Part shown: positions 26,665 to 35,010 of the stretch, in pieces
How positions within the stretch are numbered: the stretch's first letter is position 1
How the letters are laid out: every line of letters starts with the position of its first letter
Assembly (NCBI GenBank): GCA_944326385.1
Contig: CALVDT010000015.1
Coordinates: forward strand, 1 to 64,000
Source: an uncultured Bacteroidales bacterium
GTDB lineage: Bacteria > Bacteroidota > Bacteroidia > Bacteroidales > UBA932
Direction: 5' to 3'
DNA length: 64,000 nucleotides
Made by a program: the position numbers and the translations under genes
The notes under the pieces: generated by a model
Told to the model about the DNA's origin: nothing
Databases searched by the model: none
The model's input: only the letters and a program-made list of their open reading frames with translations

Positions 26665-28737
26665 ATGAAACCTATATTGGCTTTACTGATTCTGGCGGTT
26701 TCCTGCACATCTCCGATTGACAGGATGGCTGTCGTGGGGAGGCACAACATCGAGGCGTTTGTCACCGACCCGGACAGTCCCGCCCAGGTCGGTAACGGAC
26801 GGTTCGCATTCGGTATGGATATTACCGGACTCCAGACCTTCGTACCTTTCAACACCCTTTCCGACTGGGGATGGCACAGCTTTCCCCAGGACGATGTTAC
26901 ACGCTCCCAGCATTATGAAGGCGTGGAAGTCATGGCAGGAGACAGAAGAGTCGCTCTGGCATTCCCGGATGAGACCCAGCCGGAGATATCATCATGGCTG
27001 GCAGTCAATCCGCACAGGTTCAATCTTGGCCGGATAGGTTTCCGCATACTGAAAGCCGACGGGTCGGAAGCCGCTGAATGCGATATCGGCGATGCGAACC
27101 AGAAGACGGAGCTCTGGACCGGAATCGTCACCAGCAGGTTTTCGGTGGAAGGCATTCCCGTAGAGGTGCGGACGGCTTGCCATCCGGACAGGGATGCGGT
27201 GGGAGTGAATGTCACGTCTCCGCTGCTGGAGGCAGGAAGGTTGCAGATTTTCCTGGATTTCCCGTATGCGGATGCCGGATATGTTTCGCGCTATGTCGGT
27301 GATTACAGCCATCCGGAAAGCCATGTCTCCGACCTGGTCTGCTCCGGTGATTCCACTGCGATCATAATGAGGACCATGGATTCGGCAGACTATAACGTCG
27401 CCCTGCGCTGGCAGAAGGCTTCTGCAGGCATACTGCCTCCTGATGACGGTTCCCACAGGTTTCTGCTCATGCCTGCAAGCTGCGGATCTTTCGCTTTCGT
27501 CTGCGAATTCTCTCCAGGTGAGACCTGTGCCCCCGGTGTGGAAACTGTCTTTGAAGAAAGCGCCAGGGCGTGGGAGGAATTCTGGATGTCGGGGGCGGCA
27601 GTGGATCTGTCGGAAAGCGAAGACCCCCGATGGAAGGAATTGGAGCGGAGGATAGTGCTGTCGCAGTATCTTATGCGGCTGAACGAGGCCGGACAGTGGC
27701 CACCTCAGGAAAGCGGCCTTGTAAACAACGGGTGGCATGGCCGTTTCCATTTCGAAATGATATGGTGGCATGAACTGCATTATCTGTTATGGGACCGCCC
27801 GGAGCTTGCTGCCGAAGCCATGGATGTCTACCGCAGATTCCTTCCTACCTCCCGGCTTCGTGCCGCGCGCCAGGGATACCAGGGCGCGAGGTGGCCGAAA
27901 TGCACGGGAGATTGTGACGTGGAATGGCCTCATCTTATCCACGCTACCCTCATCTGGCAGCAGCCTCATCCCATATATCTTGCCGAGGCTCTTTACAGGA
28001 TAAGGCCGGAGCAGGAGACCCTTTCCGGATGGAGCGATGTGGTGTTTGCCACTGCGGAATACATGGCGGATTTCGTGCAGCGCGACACTGCCGGCGGCAG
28101 ATATGTCCTCGGGCCTCCATTGTGCCCTGTCTCGGAGAACACCCCGATATTCGGGACCCGGAATCCGGCTTTTGAGCTGGCATACTGGCGTTATGGCCTT
28201 GAGACAGCCCAGAAATGGCGGGAACGGCTCGGCCAGCCGCGAAGCAAACGATGGGACGATGTGCTGGAGCATCTTGCCCCGCTTCCTGTCGAAGACAGCT
28301 TGTATGTCACGTACGAAGGCATCAGCGATATGTGGACAGGATACAACTTCGAGCATCCGGCATTGGCCGGGGTTTTCGGGATGCTTCCCGGTTATGGCGT
28401 GGACAAGGACATTTTCCGGAATACCCTTGAAAAGATACTTTCGGAGTGGCAGTTCGACAAGGTCTGGGGATGGGACTTCCCGATGCTGGCCATGGCGGCG
28501 GCACGATGCGGAATGCCTGAGAAGGCAGTGGATCTCTTGCTATACAATTCCGACAATTTCCGTTTCGACCCGCATGGTCTTGCTACGGGAGGTCCGTTCC
28601 CTTATTTCCCGTCGAACGGAGGCCTGCTTGCTGCAGTGGCGATGATGGCGGCAGGCTGGGACGGTTCGGAAGGCCGGATACCGGGATTTCCCGACGGATG
28701 GCATGTTAAGGCCGAAGGCTTCAATAAAATGCAATAA
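26665..28737 (+). CDS. GH65-like (alpha/alpha)6-barrel glycosidase or phosphorylase lipoprotein
   Basis: About 690 residues. A GGAGGG at 26649-26654 places the start at the ATG 26665, 10 bp away, rather than the ATG at 26656; the lipobox ILAVSCTSP follows. N-terminal beta-sandwich (about 25-270; [18 protein letters not shown] is typical of GH65/GH95 relatives), then a helical toroid ([32 protein letters not shown]). The GH65 family contains inverting hydrolases and phosphorylases acting on alpha-glucosides. The exact family is unclear, and with beta-specific partners its target linkage is open. It closes the rightward PUL 1 operon. Confidence 0.72.
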   Translation: MKPILALLILAVSCTSPIDRMAVVGRHNIEAFVTDPDSPAQVGNGRFAFGMDITGLQTFVPFNTLSDWGWHSFPQDDVTRSQHYEGVEVMAGDRRVALAFPDETQPEISSWLAVNPHRFNLGRIGFRILKADGSEAAECDIGDANQKTELWTGIVTSRFSVEGIPVEVRTACHPDRDAVGVNVTSPLLEAGRLQIFLDFPYADAGYVSRYVGDYSHPESHVSDLVCSGDSTAIIMRTMDSADYNVALRWQKASAGILPPDDGSHRFLLMPASCGSFAFVCEFSPGETCAPGVETVFEESARAWEEFWMSGAAVDLSESEDPRWKELERRIVLSQYLMRLNEAGQWPPQESGLVNNGWHGRFHFEMIWWHELHYLLWDRPELAAEAMDVYRRFLPTSRLRAARQGYQGARWPKCTGDCDVEWPHLIHATLIWQQPHPIYLAEALYRIRPEQETLSGWSDVVFATAEYMADFVQRDTAGGRYVLGPPLCPVSENTPIFGTRNPAFELAYWRYGLETAQKWRERLGQPRSKRWDDVLEHLAPLPVEDSLYVTYEGISDMWTGYNFEHPALAGVFGMLPGYGVDKDIFRNTLEKILSEWQFDKVWGWDFPMLAMAAARCGMPEKAVDLLLYNSDNFRFDPHGLATGGPFPYFPSNGGLLAAVAMMAAGWDGSEGRIPGFPDGWHVKAEGFNKMQ

Positions 28738-28752
28738 CTCCAAAAAATCTCG

Positions 28753-28760
28753 TATCTTTG
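28753..28760 (+). promoter_or_regulatory. -7 promoter box for suf operon
   Basis: TATCTTTG matches the Bacteroidales -7 consensus TAnnTTTG. It starts only 15 bp after the last PUL 1 stop codon and 22 bp before the sufB ATG. No good -33 TTTG is visible at the usual 19-21 bp spacing. Confidence 0.75.
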
Positions 28761-28781
28761 CCGACTGTAAACCGATCGGCT

Positions 28782-30215
28782 ATGTCAGAGAACGAAGATA
28801 TACTGAAAGAAATCACGACGCAGGAATATGAGCATGGCTTTGTCACCGATGTCGAGCAGGAATTCATTCCGAAAGGCCTGAATGAGGACATCATAAGGCT
28901 CATATCCGCGAAAAAGGAAGAGCCGGAGTGGCTGCTGGACTTCCGGCTCGACGCTTTCCGCAGATGGCAGAAGATGAAACTGCCGGAGTGGGCCCATCTC
29001 GACATTCCGGACATAGATTTCCAGGATATCATATATTTTGCGGCACCCAGGAAGGACAGGCCTGACAAGATAGACCCGGAACTCGAGGCTACCTTCGAGA
29101 AACTGGGCATTCCTCTGCATGAAAGGGAAGCATTGGCCGGTGTTGCAGTGGATGCAGTGTTCGATTCCGTGTCGGTGAAGACGACATTCAGGAAGGCCCT
29201 TGCGGAAAAAGGCATAATATTCTGTCCGTTTTCGGAAGCCGTCAAGGAATACCCGGAACTCGTCCGCAAGTATCTCGCATCAGTGGTTCCTCCGGGAGAC
29301 AATTTCTATGCTGCCCTGAATTCCGCAGTCTTCAGTGACGGTTCTTTCTGCTATATCCCCAAGGGTGTCCGCTGTCCTATGGAACTGTCCAGCTATTTCA
29401 GGATCAATGCAAGCGGCACCGGACAGTTTGAACGCACCCTGATAGTGGCGGACGAGGATTCTTATGTGAGTTATCTGGAGGGTTGTACGGCTCCGATGAG
29501 GGATGAGAACCAGCTGCATGCAGCCGTGGTGGAGATAGTGGTTGAGAAAGGGGCCGATGTGAAGTATTCGACGGTCCAGAACTGGTATCCCGGGGACGCG
29601 AAGGGACGCGGCGGTATTTTCAATTTCGTGACGAAACGCGGAATCTGCAAGGGGGAGGGCAGTCATCTGTCATGGACACAGGTCGAGACCGGTTCGGCGA
29701 TAACATGGAAATACCCGAGCACCATACTCAAAGGGGACAATTCCTCGTCCGAGTTCTATTCGGTCGCTGTCACGAACAACATGCAGCAGGCCGATACAGG
29801 AACGAAGATGATCCATATCGGAAAGAATACCAGAAGCCGCATCATAAGCAAAGGCATCTCCGCCGGCCACAGTCAGAACAGCTACCGAGGCCTTGTACGC
29901 ATAGAGCCGCGTGCGGAGAATTCCAGGAATTATTCCCAGTGCGACAGCCTGCTGATCGGGGACAAGTGCGGTGCGCACACTTTCCCTCATATAGTCAATT
30001 CCAGCAGGACTTCCATCGTCGAACATGAGGCTACGACATCCAAGATAAGTGAAGACCAGCTTTTTTACTGCAACCAGAGGGGGATCGGCCCGGAGGATGC
30101 GGTAGGTCTCATAGTGAACGGTTATGCCCAGGAGGTGCTTGCAAAGCTCCCGATGGAATTCGCCGTGGAGGCACGAAAACTCCTGCAGGTCTCTCTCGAA
30201 GGATCAGTGGGATAA
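28782..30215 (+). CDS. sufB: Fe-S cluster assembly scaffold subunit SufB
   Basis: 477 residues from the ATG at 28782. A longer frame from a TTG at 28758 is excluded because that codon overlaps the -7 box. Conserved SufB stretches: [66 protein letters not shown]. SufB forms the SufBC2D scaffold on which [Fe-S] clusters are built in the cytosol. It heads sufB-pnuC-sufC-sufD-ispE. No sufS or sufE is in the window. Length is normal. Confidence 0.97.
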   Translation: MSENEDILKEITTQEYEHGFVTDVEQEFIPKGLNEDIIRLISAKKEEPEWLLDFRLDAFRRWQKMKLPEWAHLDIPDIDFQDIIYFAAPRKDRPDKIDPELEATFEKLGIPLHEREALAGVAVDAVFDSVSVKTTFRKALAEKGIIFCPFSEAVKEYPELVRKYLASVVPPGDNFYAALNSAVFSDGSFCYIPKGVRCPMELSSYFRINASGTGQFERTLIVADEDSYVSYLEGCTAPMRDENQLHAAVVEIVVEKGADVKYSTVQNWYPGDAKGRGGIFNFVTKRGICKGEGSHLSWTQVETGSAITWKYPSTILKGDNSSSEFYSVAVTNNMQQADTGTKMIHIGKNTRSRIISKGISAGHSQNSYRGLVRIEPRAENSRNYSQCDSLLIGDKCGAHTFPHIVNSSRTSIVEHEATTSKISEDQLFYCNQRGIGPEDAVGLIVNGYAQEVLAKLPMEFAVEARKLLQVSLEGSVG

Positions 30216-30230
30216 CAATTGAGTTACGTC

Positions 30231-30890
30231 ATGTATGAGATAATCAATTACACGCTTTTCACTATCGGCGGAGACACCCCTGTCCTGCTGATTGACCTGG
30301 TCACGTCAATGGCCGGGCTGGCTTGTGTCATACTGGCGGGAAGAAACAGCAAATATAATTTCTGGGTAGGGTATCTGTACACAACATTGTTGTTTCTCAT
30401 GTTCTGGAACAAACACTTGTATGCAAGTATCCTGCTTCAGCCTATTTCACTCGGAATAAATATACTCGGACATTACAGATGGACGCATCCGAAAAAGGAT
30501 GAAATAAGTTCCAGAGACCGCAATGCCTTGAAAGTGACCATGCTGACCTGGCCGCAGAGAATCCTTGCCGTGGTTCTTGTGTTTGTCCTGGCCGGCATTT
30601 GGGGGTGGCTGTTGAGTTTTCTTGGAAACAGATGGTTCTCGGGGATATTCCCTGCGGACCCGATTCCGTATCTGGATGCCTGCGTGACTGTACTGATTCT
30701 CGTGGCGCAATACCTTTCTGCGTTGAAGAAATGGGACTGCTGGATAGCGTGGCTGCTGGTTAACCTTACACAGATGTGGCTGCATATATCGGTGGGTCAC
30801 GTGTTCATGCCTGTCGTCAGCGGCCTTTATCTGCTGAATGGCGTGGTTTCTCTTTATAACTGGACCAAACTGTACAAGAATAAAGCATAA
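30231..30890 (+). CDS. pnuC: PnuC-family nicotinamide riboside/vitamin transporter
   Basis: About 219 residues, with around seven hydrophobic segments; the frame opens at a TTG (30219) but the ATG at 30231 is more likely. PnuC-type signatures include the W..N motif GYLYTTLLFLMFWNKHLYAS and DCWIAWLLVNLTQMWLHIS. PnuC proteins move nicotinamide riboside (or other vitamins in relatives) by facilitated diffusion. It sits between sufB and sufC with gaps of 15 and 7 bp, an unexpected place, and is clearly in the same transcript. The vitamin transported is not certain. Confidence 0.85.
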   Translation: MYEIINYTLFTIGGDTPVLLIDLVTSMAGLACVILAGRNSKYNFWVGYLYTTLLFLMFWNKHLYASILLQPISLGINILGHYRWTHPKKDEISSRDRNALKVTMLTWPQRILAVVLVFVLAGIWGWLLSFLGNRWFSGIFPADPIPYLDACVTVLILVAQYLSALKKWDCWIAWLLVNLTQMWLHISVGHVFMPVVSGLYLLNGVVSLYNWTKLYKNKA

Positions 30891-30897
30891 ACTGTTT

Positions 30898-31650
30898 ATG
30901 GATAACGATATCTTATTGAAAATCGAAGGTCTCAGGGCATCCGTGGAGGATAAGGAAATCCTCAAGGGAGTGGATCTGACGGTCCGCAAAGGCGAGGTGC
31001 ATGTCATCATGGGGCCGAACGGTGCAGGAAAGAGCACCCTTTCGTCTGTCCTGGCCGGAAAACCACAATATACGGTGACGGGCGGGAAAGTCGCATTCCT
31101 CGGCCGTGACCTTCTGGCCATGAGCCCCGAGGAGCGTTCATGGGCCGGAATCTTCCTGTCTTTCCAGTATCCGGTGGAAATCCCCGGGGTGACCATAACG
31201 AATTTCATCCGTACTGCGGTGAATTCCAAGAGGAAGGCTCTTGGTGAGGAAGCCTTGTCGGCTGCCGCTTTCCTGAAACTCATGAAAGAGAAGATGGCTC
31301 TTGTACAGATGAAGCCGGAGTTCTCCAAGCGCGAAGTGAATGTCGGTTTCTCAGGCGGGGAGAAGAAACGGAACGAGATATTCCAGATGGCCATGCTTGA
31401 TCCCGTGCTTTCAATACTGGACGAGACTGACAGCGGGCTTGACGTGGATGCATTGAGGATTGTAGCAGAAGGAGTGAATACTCTCAGGACTCCTGAAAAG
31501 GCAGCAATAGTCATCACTCATTATCAGAGACTTCTGGATTACATAGTCCCTGACATAGTGCATGTGCTCAAGGACGGGAGGATTGTGGAGACGGCCGGCA
31601 AGGAACTCGTGGCCAGGATCGAAGCCGAAGGTTATGACAGCATAGGATAA
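30898..31650 (+). CDS. sufC: Fe-S cluster assembly ATPase SufC
   Basis: 250 residues from the ATG at 30898 (MDNDILLKIEGLRASVEDKEIL); the longer frame from 30838 overlaps pnuC and is rejected. ABC ATPase motifs: Walker A GPNGAGKST, Q-loop in SFQYPVEIPGV, signature FSGGEKKRNE, Walker B LSILDETDSGLD. SufC drives conformational change in the SufBC2D scaffold. Short gap to sufD (13 bp). Confidence 0.97.
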   Translation: MDNDILLKIEGLRASVEDKEILKGVDLTVRKGEVHVIMGPNGAGKSTLSSVLAGKPQYTVTGGKVAFLGRDLLAMSPEERSWAGIFLSFQYPVEIPGVTITNFIRTAVNSKRKALGEEALSAAAFLKLMKEKMALVQMKPEFSKREVNVGFSGGEKKRNEIFQMAMLDPVLSILDETDSGLDVDALRIVAEGVNTLRTPEKAAIVITHYQRLLDYIVPDIVHVLKDGRIVETAGKELVARIEAEGYDSIG

Positions 31651-31663
31651 TCCGGTGAATATC

Positions 31664-32323
31664 ATGAGCGATAAGGAAATATTTACTGTCAGGCAAGGAA
31701 CGGACCATAAGGAACTGCTGATCCCGGAAGGCGGAAGAATCCGGAAACATCTGATTCTTGAAGAAGGGGCTTCCGCCACGATAGTCCTGCTGGCTTTCCC
31801 GGGGATGGATTGCGGCATGGATTTCCGCGTGGAGCTTGCAGGCCAGGGAGCTTCATGCCGGCTCTCCGGGCTTTATCTGTGTCCGGCGGCGGAAACCTTT
31901 GACCTTGCCATAAACATGTTGCATAACGTGCCGGGATGCCGGTCACATCAGATGTTCAAAGGCATTGTCTCCGGTACGGCAAAGGCCATTTTTTCAGGCA
32001 GGATAGTCGTGGCTCCAGATGCCTGTAAGACGGAGGCGTATCAGGAGAACCACAGCCTGCTCCTGTCGGACTCGGCGAAGGTTGACACCATGCCGCAGCT
32101 TGAAATCTATGCCGATGACGTCAAATGTTCCCACGGGGCTGCGATAGGGAAGCTGGATGAGGAGGAACAGTTCTATATGCGGTCCAGAGGTATTCCGGAA
32201 CAGGAGGCCAAGGTGCTGCAGATGCTGTCTTTCCTTTCCCCTGTCATGGACATGATTCCGGAAGGCAGCACGAAAGACAGTCTTGTGTCGCGCATTGAAC
32301 AGACCATCCGATACAGTTTCTGA
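31664..32323 (+). CDS. sufD: SufD-like scaffold protein, half length
   Basis: About 219 residues; typical SufD is 420-450. The sequence matches the C-terminal SufBD core: MFKGIVSGTAKAIFSGRIVV, AYQENHSLLLSDSAKVDTMPQLEIYADDVKCSHGAAIGKLDEEEQFYMRSRGIPEQEAK. The N-terminal helical half is reduced to a short beta segment. The reading frame is clean and follows sufC by 13 bp, so this is a compact gene rather than a recent frameshift. The His of KCSHGA, used for cluster assembly at the SufB-SufD interface, is present. The start ATG at 31664 (MSDKE) is preferred to a GTG at 31655. Confidence 0.9.
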   Translation: MSDKEIFTVRQGTDHKELLIPEGGRIRKHLILEEGASATIVLLAFPGMDCGMDFRVELAGQGASCRLSGLYLCPAAETFDLAINMLHNVPGCRSHQMFKGIVSGTAKAIFSGRIVVAPDACKTEAYQENHSLLLSDSAKVDTMPQLEIYADDVKCSHGAAIGKLDEEEQFYMRSRGIPEQEAKVLQMLSFLSPVMDMIPEGSTKDSLVSRIEQTIRYSF

Positions 32324-32324
32324 T

Positions 32325-33179
32325 ATGATAACCGAACCTTTTGTGAAGATCAACCTTGGTCTTGACGTCCTCCGCAAGCGGGATGACGGGTATCATGACA
32401 TAGCCACTCTGTTCGTGCCATATCATGAGATACACGATACGCTGGAGATTGTCCGGGCAGATGATTATCCATCCACCCTTTCCGGACTGATGTCGCGTTA
32501 TGACCGTGCGGCCGGCAAGATAGTCCAGGCCATATCAGACGACGCCAAAGTCATGATAACCATAGCCGGGAAAGAAGGAGTGGACTGGAATCCGCTGGAG
32601 GACCTGACTGTACGTGCCTACAGAGTCCTGTCAGAGGATTTCGGGCTTGGACCTGTCAAGATTTTCCTCGAGAAGACCTCTCCGGTAGGGGCTGGTCTGG
32701 GCGGCGGGTCGTCCGATGCTGCTTTTGCCGTCAATATGCTGGACCGGCTTTTCGGTCTGGAGCTCAGCCTTGAGGAAAAGGCAAGATATGCGGCAATGGT
32801 CGGCAGCGACTGTGCATTCTTCATATATGATGCTCCCATGTTCGGCAGCGGTCGTGGAGAGATTCTGGAAAGTTTCAGCCTCCCGGAGAATTTCAGCCGG
32901 GATTATGAAATAAAGGTTGTGGTCCCCGAAGGTCTGGCAGTGTCGACTGCCGATGCGTACCGCGGCATCATCCCGCATGAGCCTGCTATCCCGCTGAAGG
33001 AGCGCCTGTCCATGCCTGTCGGGCAGTGGAAGGACCATGTTTCGAACGCATTCGAGGATACTGTCTTCAGAAAACATCCGGAACTTGCCGCCCTGAAACA
33101 GTCCCTGTATGATTCCGGGGCAGTCTATGCCGCCATGTCAGGAAGCGGTTCCGCTTTCTTTGCCATATACAGGAAATGA
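32325..33179 (+). CDS. ispE: 4-diphosphocytidyl-2-C-methyl-D-erythritol kinase
   Basis: About 284 residues from the ATG at 32325, one base after the sufD stop. GHMP kinase motifs: N-terminal FVKINLGLDVLRKRDDGYHDIATLF, ATP-binding PVGAGLGGGSSDAAFAVN, and C-terminal AAMSGSGSAFFAIY. It phosphorylates the intermediate of the MEP isoprenoid pathway in the cytosol. The MEP pathway ends in two [4Fe-4S] enzymes (IspG, IspH), so co-transcription with suf genes makes functional sense. Confidence 0.95.
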   Translation: MITEPFVKINLGLDVLRKRDDGYHDIATLFVPYHEIHDTLEIVRADDYPSTLSGLMSRYDRAAGKIVQAISDDAKVMITIAGKEGVDWNPLEDLTVRAYRVLSEDFGLGPVKIFLEKTSPVGAGLGGGSSDAAFAVNMLDRLFGLELSLEEKARYAAMVGSDCAFFIYDAPMFGSGRGEILESFSLPENFSRDYEIKVVVPEGLAVSTADAYRGIIPHEPAIPLKERLSMPVGQWKDHVSNAFEDTVFRKHPELAALKQSLYDSGAVYAAMSGSGSAFFAIYRK

Positions 33180-33286
33180 TAATTTCAGAAAAAACATCTG
33201 GAAAAAGAAAACTGTGGCGGAATTCCCGGATATGGGGCAGATGATTTTCCCGTCCGGGACAAAATGATTTCCTTTGAGGAAAAAAC

Positions 33287-34525
33287 ATGCGGGACATATA
33301 TTTCCTTTTCCAGATTGTCTTTCTGCCTCTGTTTCTTCTCTCTTGCGGGAAACAGTCATGGGAGACTCCACGCCGGATTCCCCAGTATTCAACTGAAACC
33401 GGAGGTGCGGAACAGCAGCCCCGGAATCTTGTCTTCAATCTTGTCCTGGCGGAATATCCTGAAGGCTATGACTGGATCCGCGACACCCAGTACGGCACGG
33501 TGGACTGCGATATCGTATTGATGCGGCAGGACGGTATGAGGCTGCACGGTTTCAAGGCCGGCTATTATCATGACGTAAGTACGGACCCGGATATGGTAAG
33601 GTGCATTGACGGCCATGTGTTCACCGATTACTCGACGGAAGACATGACGGTGATCAAACGTGACGGAGAGGAGATTTTCAGGTACGAAGGCAGGGAAATG
33701 ATGGCCGGTTTTGTCGAGTCCGGAGGTTCCGTATATACGCTCGGGATACCGCGTGAAGGTTCGGGCTGGGTCTACCGGCAGAACGGGAATGTCCTGTCTT
33801 CGTCATCTGCAGGGACGGTCATGCTCGGGCTTTATCTCGATGAAGGTGTGCCGGTGTTCGGATACAGGATCACTGAAGTCGTGGATTACAGGACGGAGAC
33901 CAGATATTATGTGGTCAGGGACGGTGTGCAGACCCGGATTATGCCGGGTCAGCAGGAGACTGTAGCCGGGTTCCGGCTGCTGGACGGGAAGCTTTGTCTC
34001 GTGACTCTGGATTCTGTCACGGGGGAAGCTTTCTGGTCAGTGAACCGGCAGGGAAGAATCGGAATGGAAACAGCCGGAGCCAAAGTGTCCGGTATGGAGC
34101 AGATGGTGGCCGATACCGTTGCCGTATATTCTGTCGGTTACCTTGAGACAGGGGATGGCGCCGCAAGGACGGCAATATGGAAGGGTCCGGTATTGTATGA
34201 TGTCTTGGATGAGTCTTTCAATCTTGTGGCCTGCTTCCCCGACGGGGACGATTTCAATGCAGTGGGATATTACGGGGATGACTCCGGTTCCCAGTTCCTG
34301 TACCGGAACGGCGGCTATTCTCCGCTTCCGGACGGATACCGTCTCGATTCGGGGACTTCGGCAGTGTTTGCAGGAGGACATTACTGCCTGTGCCTGAATC
34401 CTGTCTCGGCAGCTTCTCCTCCGCTTTACATCATAGACGGCCAGGAGTACCGGACAGAAGTGAACGGATGTTTCCTTGCCGCCGGTGCGGTATGGGAAAC
34501 CTACCAGGACAACACTCTGGACTGA
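33287..34525 (+). CDS. uncharacterised lipoprotein
   Basis: 412 residues, signal and lipobox FLPLFLLSCGKQ. A GAGGA precedes the ATG by about 7 bp. The rest is beta-rich with repeated short units ending in aspartate/glycine (IKRDGEEIFRYEG, VYRQNGNVLSSS, YVVRDGVQTRI, FLYRNGGYSPLPDGYRL), which suggests a beta-propeller or repeat sandwich; I cannot assign a family. It is convergent with tsaE, with a 25-bp overlap of the 3' ends. The 107-bp gap upstream shows no clear promoter. Confidence 0.75.
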   Translation: MRDIYFLFQIVFLPLFLLSCGKQSWETPRRIPQYSTETGGAEQQPRNLVFNLVLAEYPEGYDWIRDTQYGTVDCDIVLMRQDGMRLHGFKAGYYHDVSTDPDMVRCIDGHVFTDYSTEDMTVIKRDGEEIFRYEGREMMAGFVESGGSVYTLGIPREGSGWVYRQNGNVLSSSSAGTVMLGLYLDEGVPVFGYRITEVVDYRTETRYYVVRDGVQTRIMPGQQETVAGFRLLDGKLCLVTLDSVTGEAFWSVNRQGRIGMETAGAKVSGMEQMVADTVAVYSVGYLETGDGAARTAIWKGPVLYDVLDESFNLVACFPDGDDFNAVGYYGDDSGSQFLYRNGGYSPLPDGYRLDSGTSAVFAGGHYCLCLNPVSAASPPLYIIDGQEYRTEVNGCFLAAGAVWETYQDNTLD

Positions 34526-34917
34526 TCGGGATTCACCGTGATCCTGACCTTCAACGTTTCCGGGGGCAGCAGTCCCTCAATGTTCTCGGCCCACTCTATA
34601 AGGCACAGGTGACCGCTGTCAATATAGTCATAGAAGCCGATGTCCAGGGCTTCTGCCGTGTTGTCTATCCTGTAGAAGTCGAAATGGTAGACCGGCTCTC
34701 CTCCGGATGTCAGATATTCGTTCACTATCGTGAAAGTGGGGGAGCAGACGGGGTCTTCCACCCCGAGCCGATGGCAGAGAGCTGTGGTGAAAGTGGTTTT
34801 TCCGGCTCCCATGGGAGCGAAAAACGCTATTATCCTGTTATCTCCGATTTTCCCGAGAAATTCCCCGGCAGCTTCATCGATGCTGCCGAGGTCTTTTATT
34901 ATGACTTTGTTCTCCAT
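34501..34917 (-). CDS. tsaE: tRNA threonylcarbamoyladenosine biosynthesis ATPase TsaE
   Basis: About 138 residues from the ATG at 34917, which matches family length; a longer frame reaches 35007. Walker A APMGAGKTTF, then SPTFTIVNEY and VYHFDFYRI and LIEWAENI, all diagnostic. TsaE, with TsaB and TsaD, makes the t6A37 modification on ANN-decoding tRNAs. It follows comM in the same direction, and its 3' end overlaps the convergent lipoprotein gene. Confidence 0.95.
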   Translation of the reverse strand: MENKVIIKDLGSIDEAAGEFLGKIGDNRIIAFFAPMGAGKTTFTTALCHRLGVEDPVCSPTFTIVNEYLTSGGEPVYHFDFYRIDNTAEALDIGFYDYIDSGHLCLIEWAENIEGLLPPETLKVRITVNPDQSRVLSW

Positions 34918-35010
34918 CTCATTGGCAGGTTTTTCCCCGTAAAAATACGACAAATCCATCAGAAACTGTCGCGCTTTCCGGGAAAATCGACAATCGGGAA
35001 TAGACAATCT

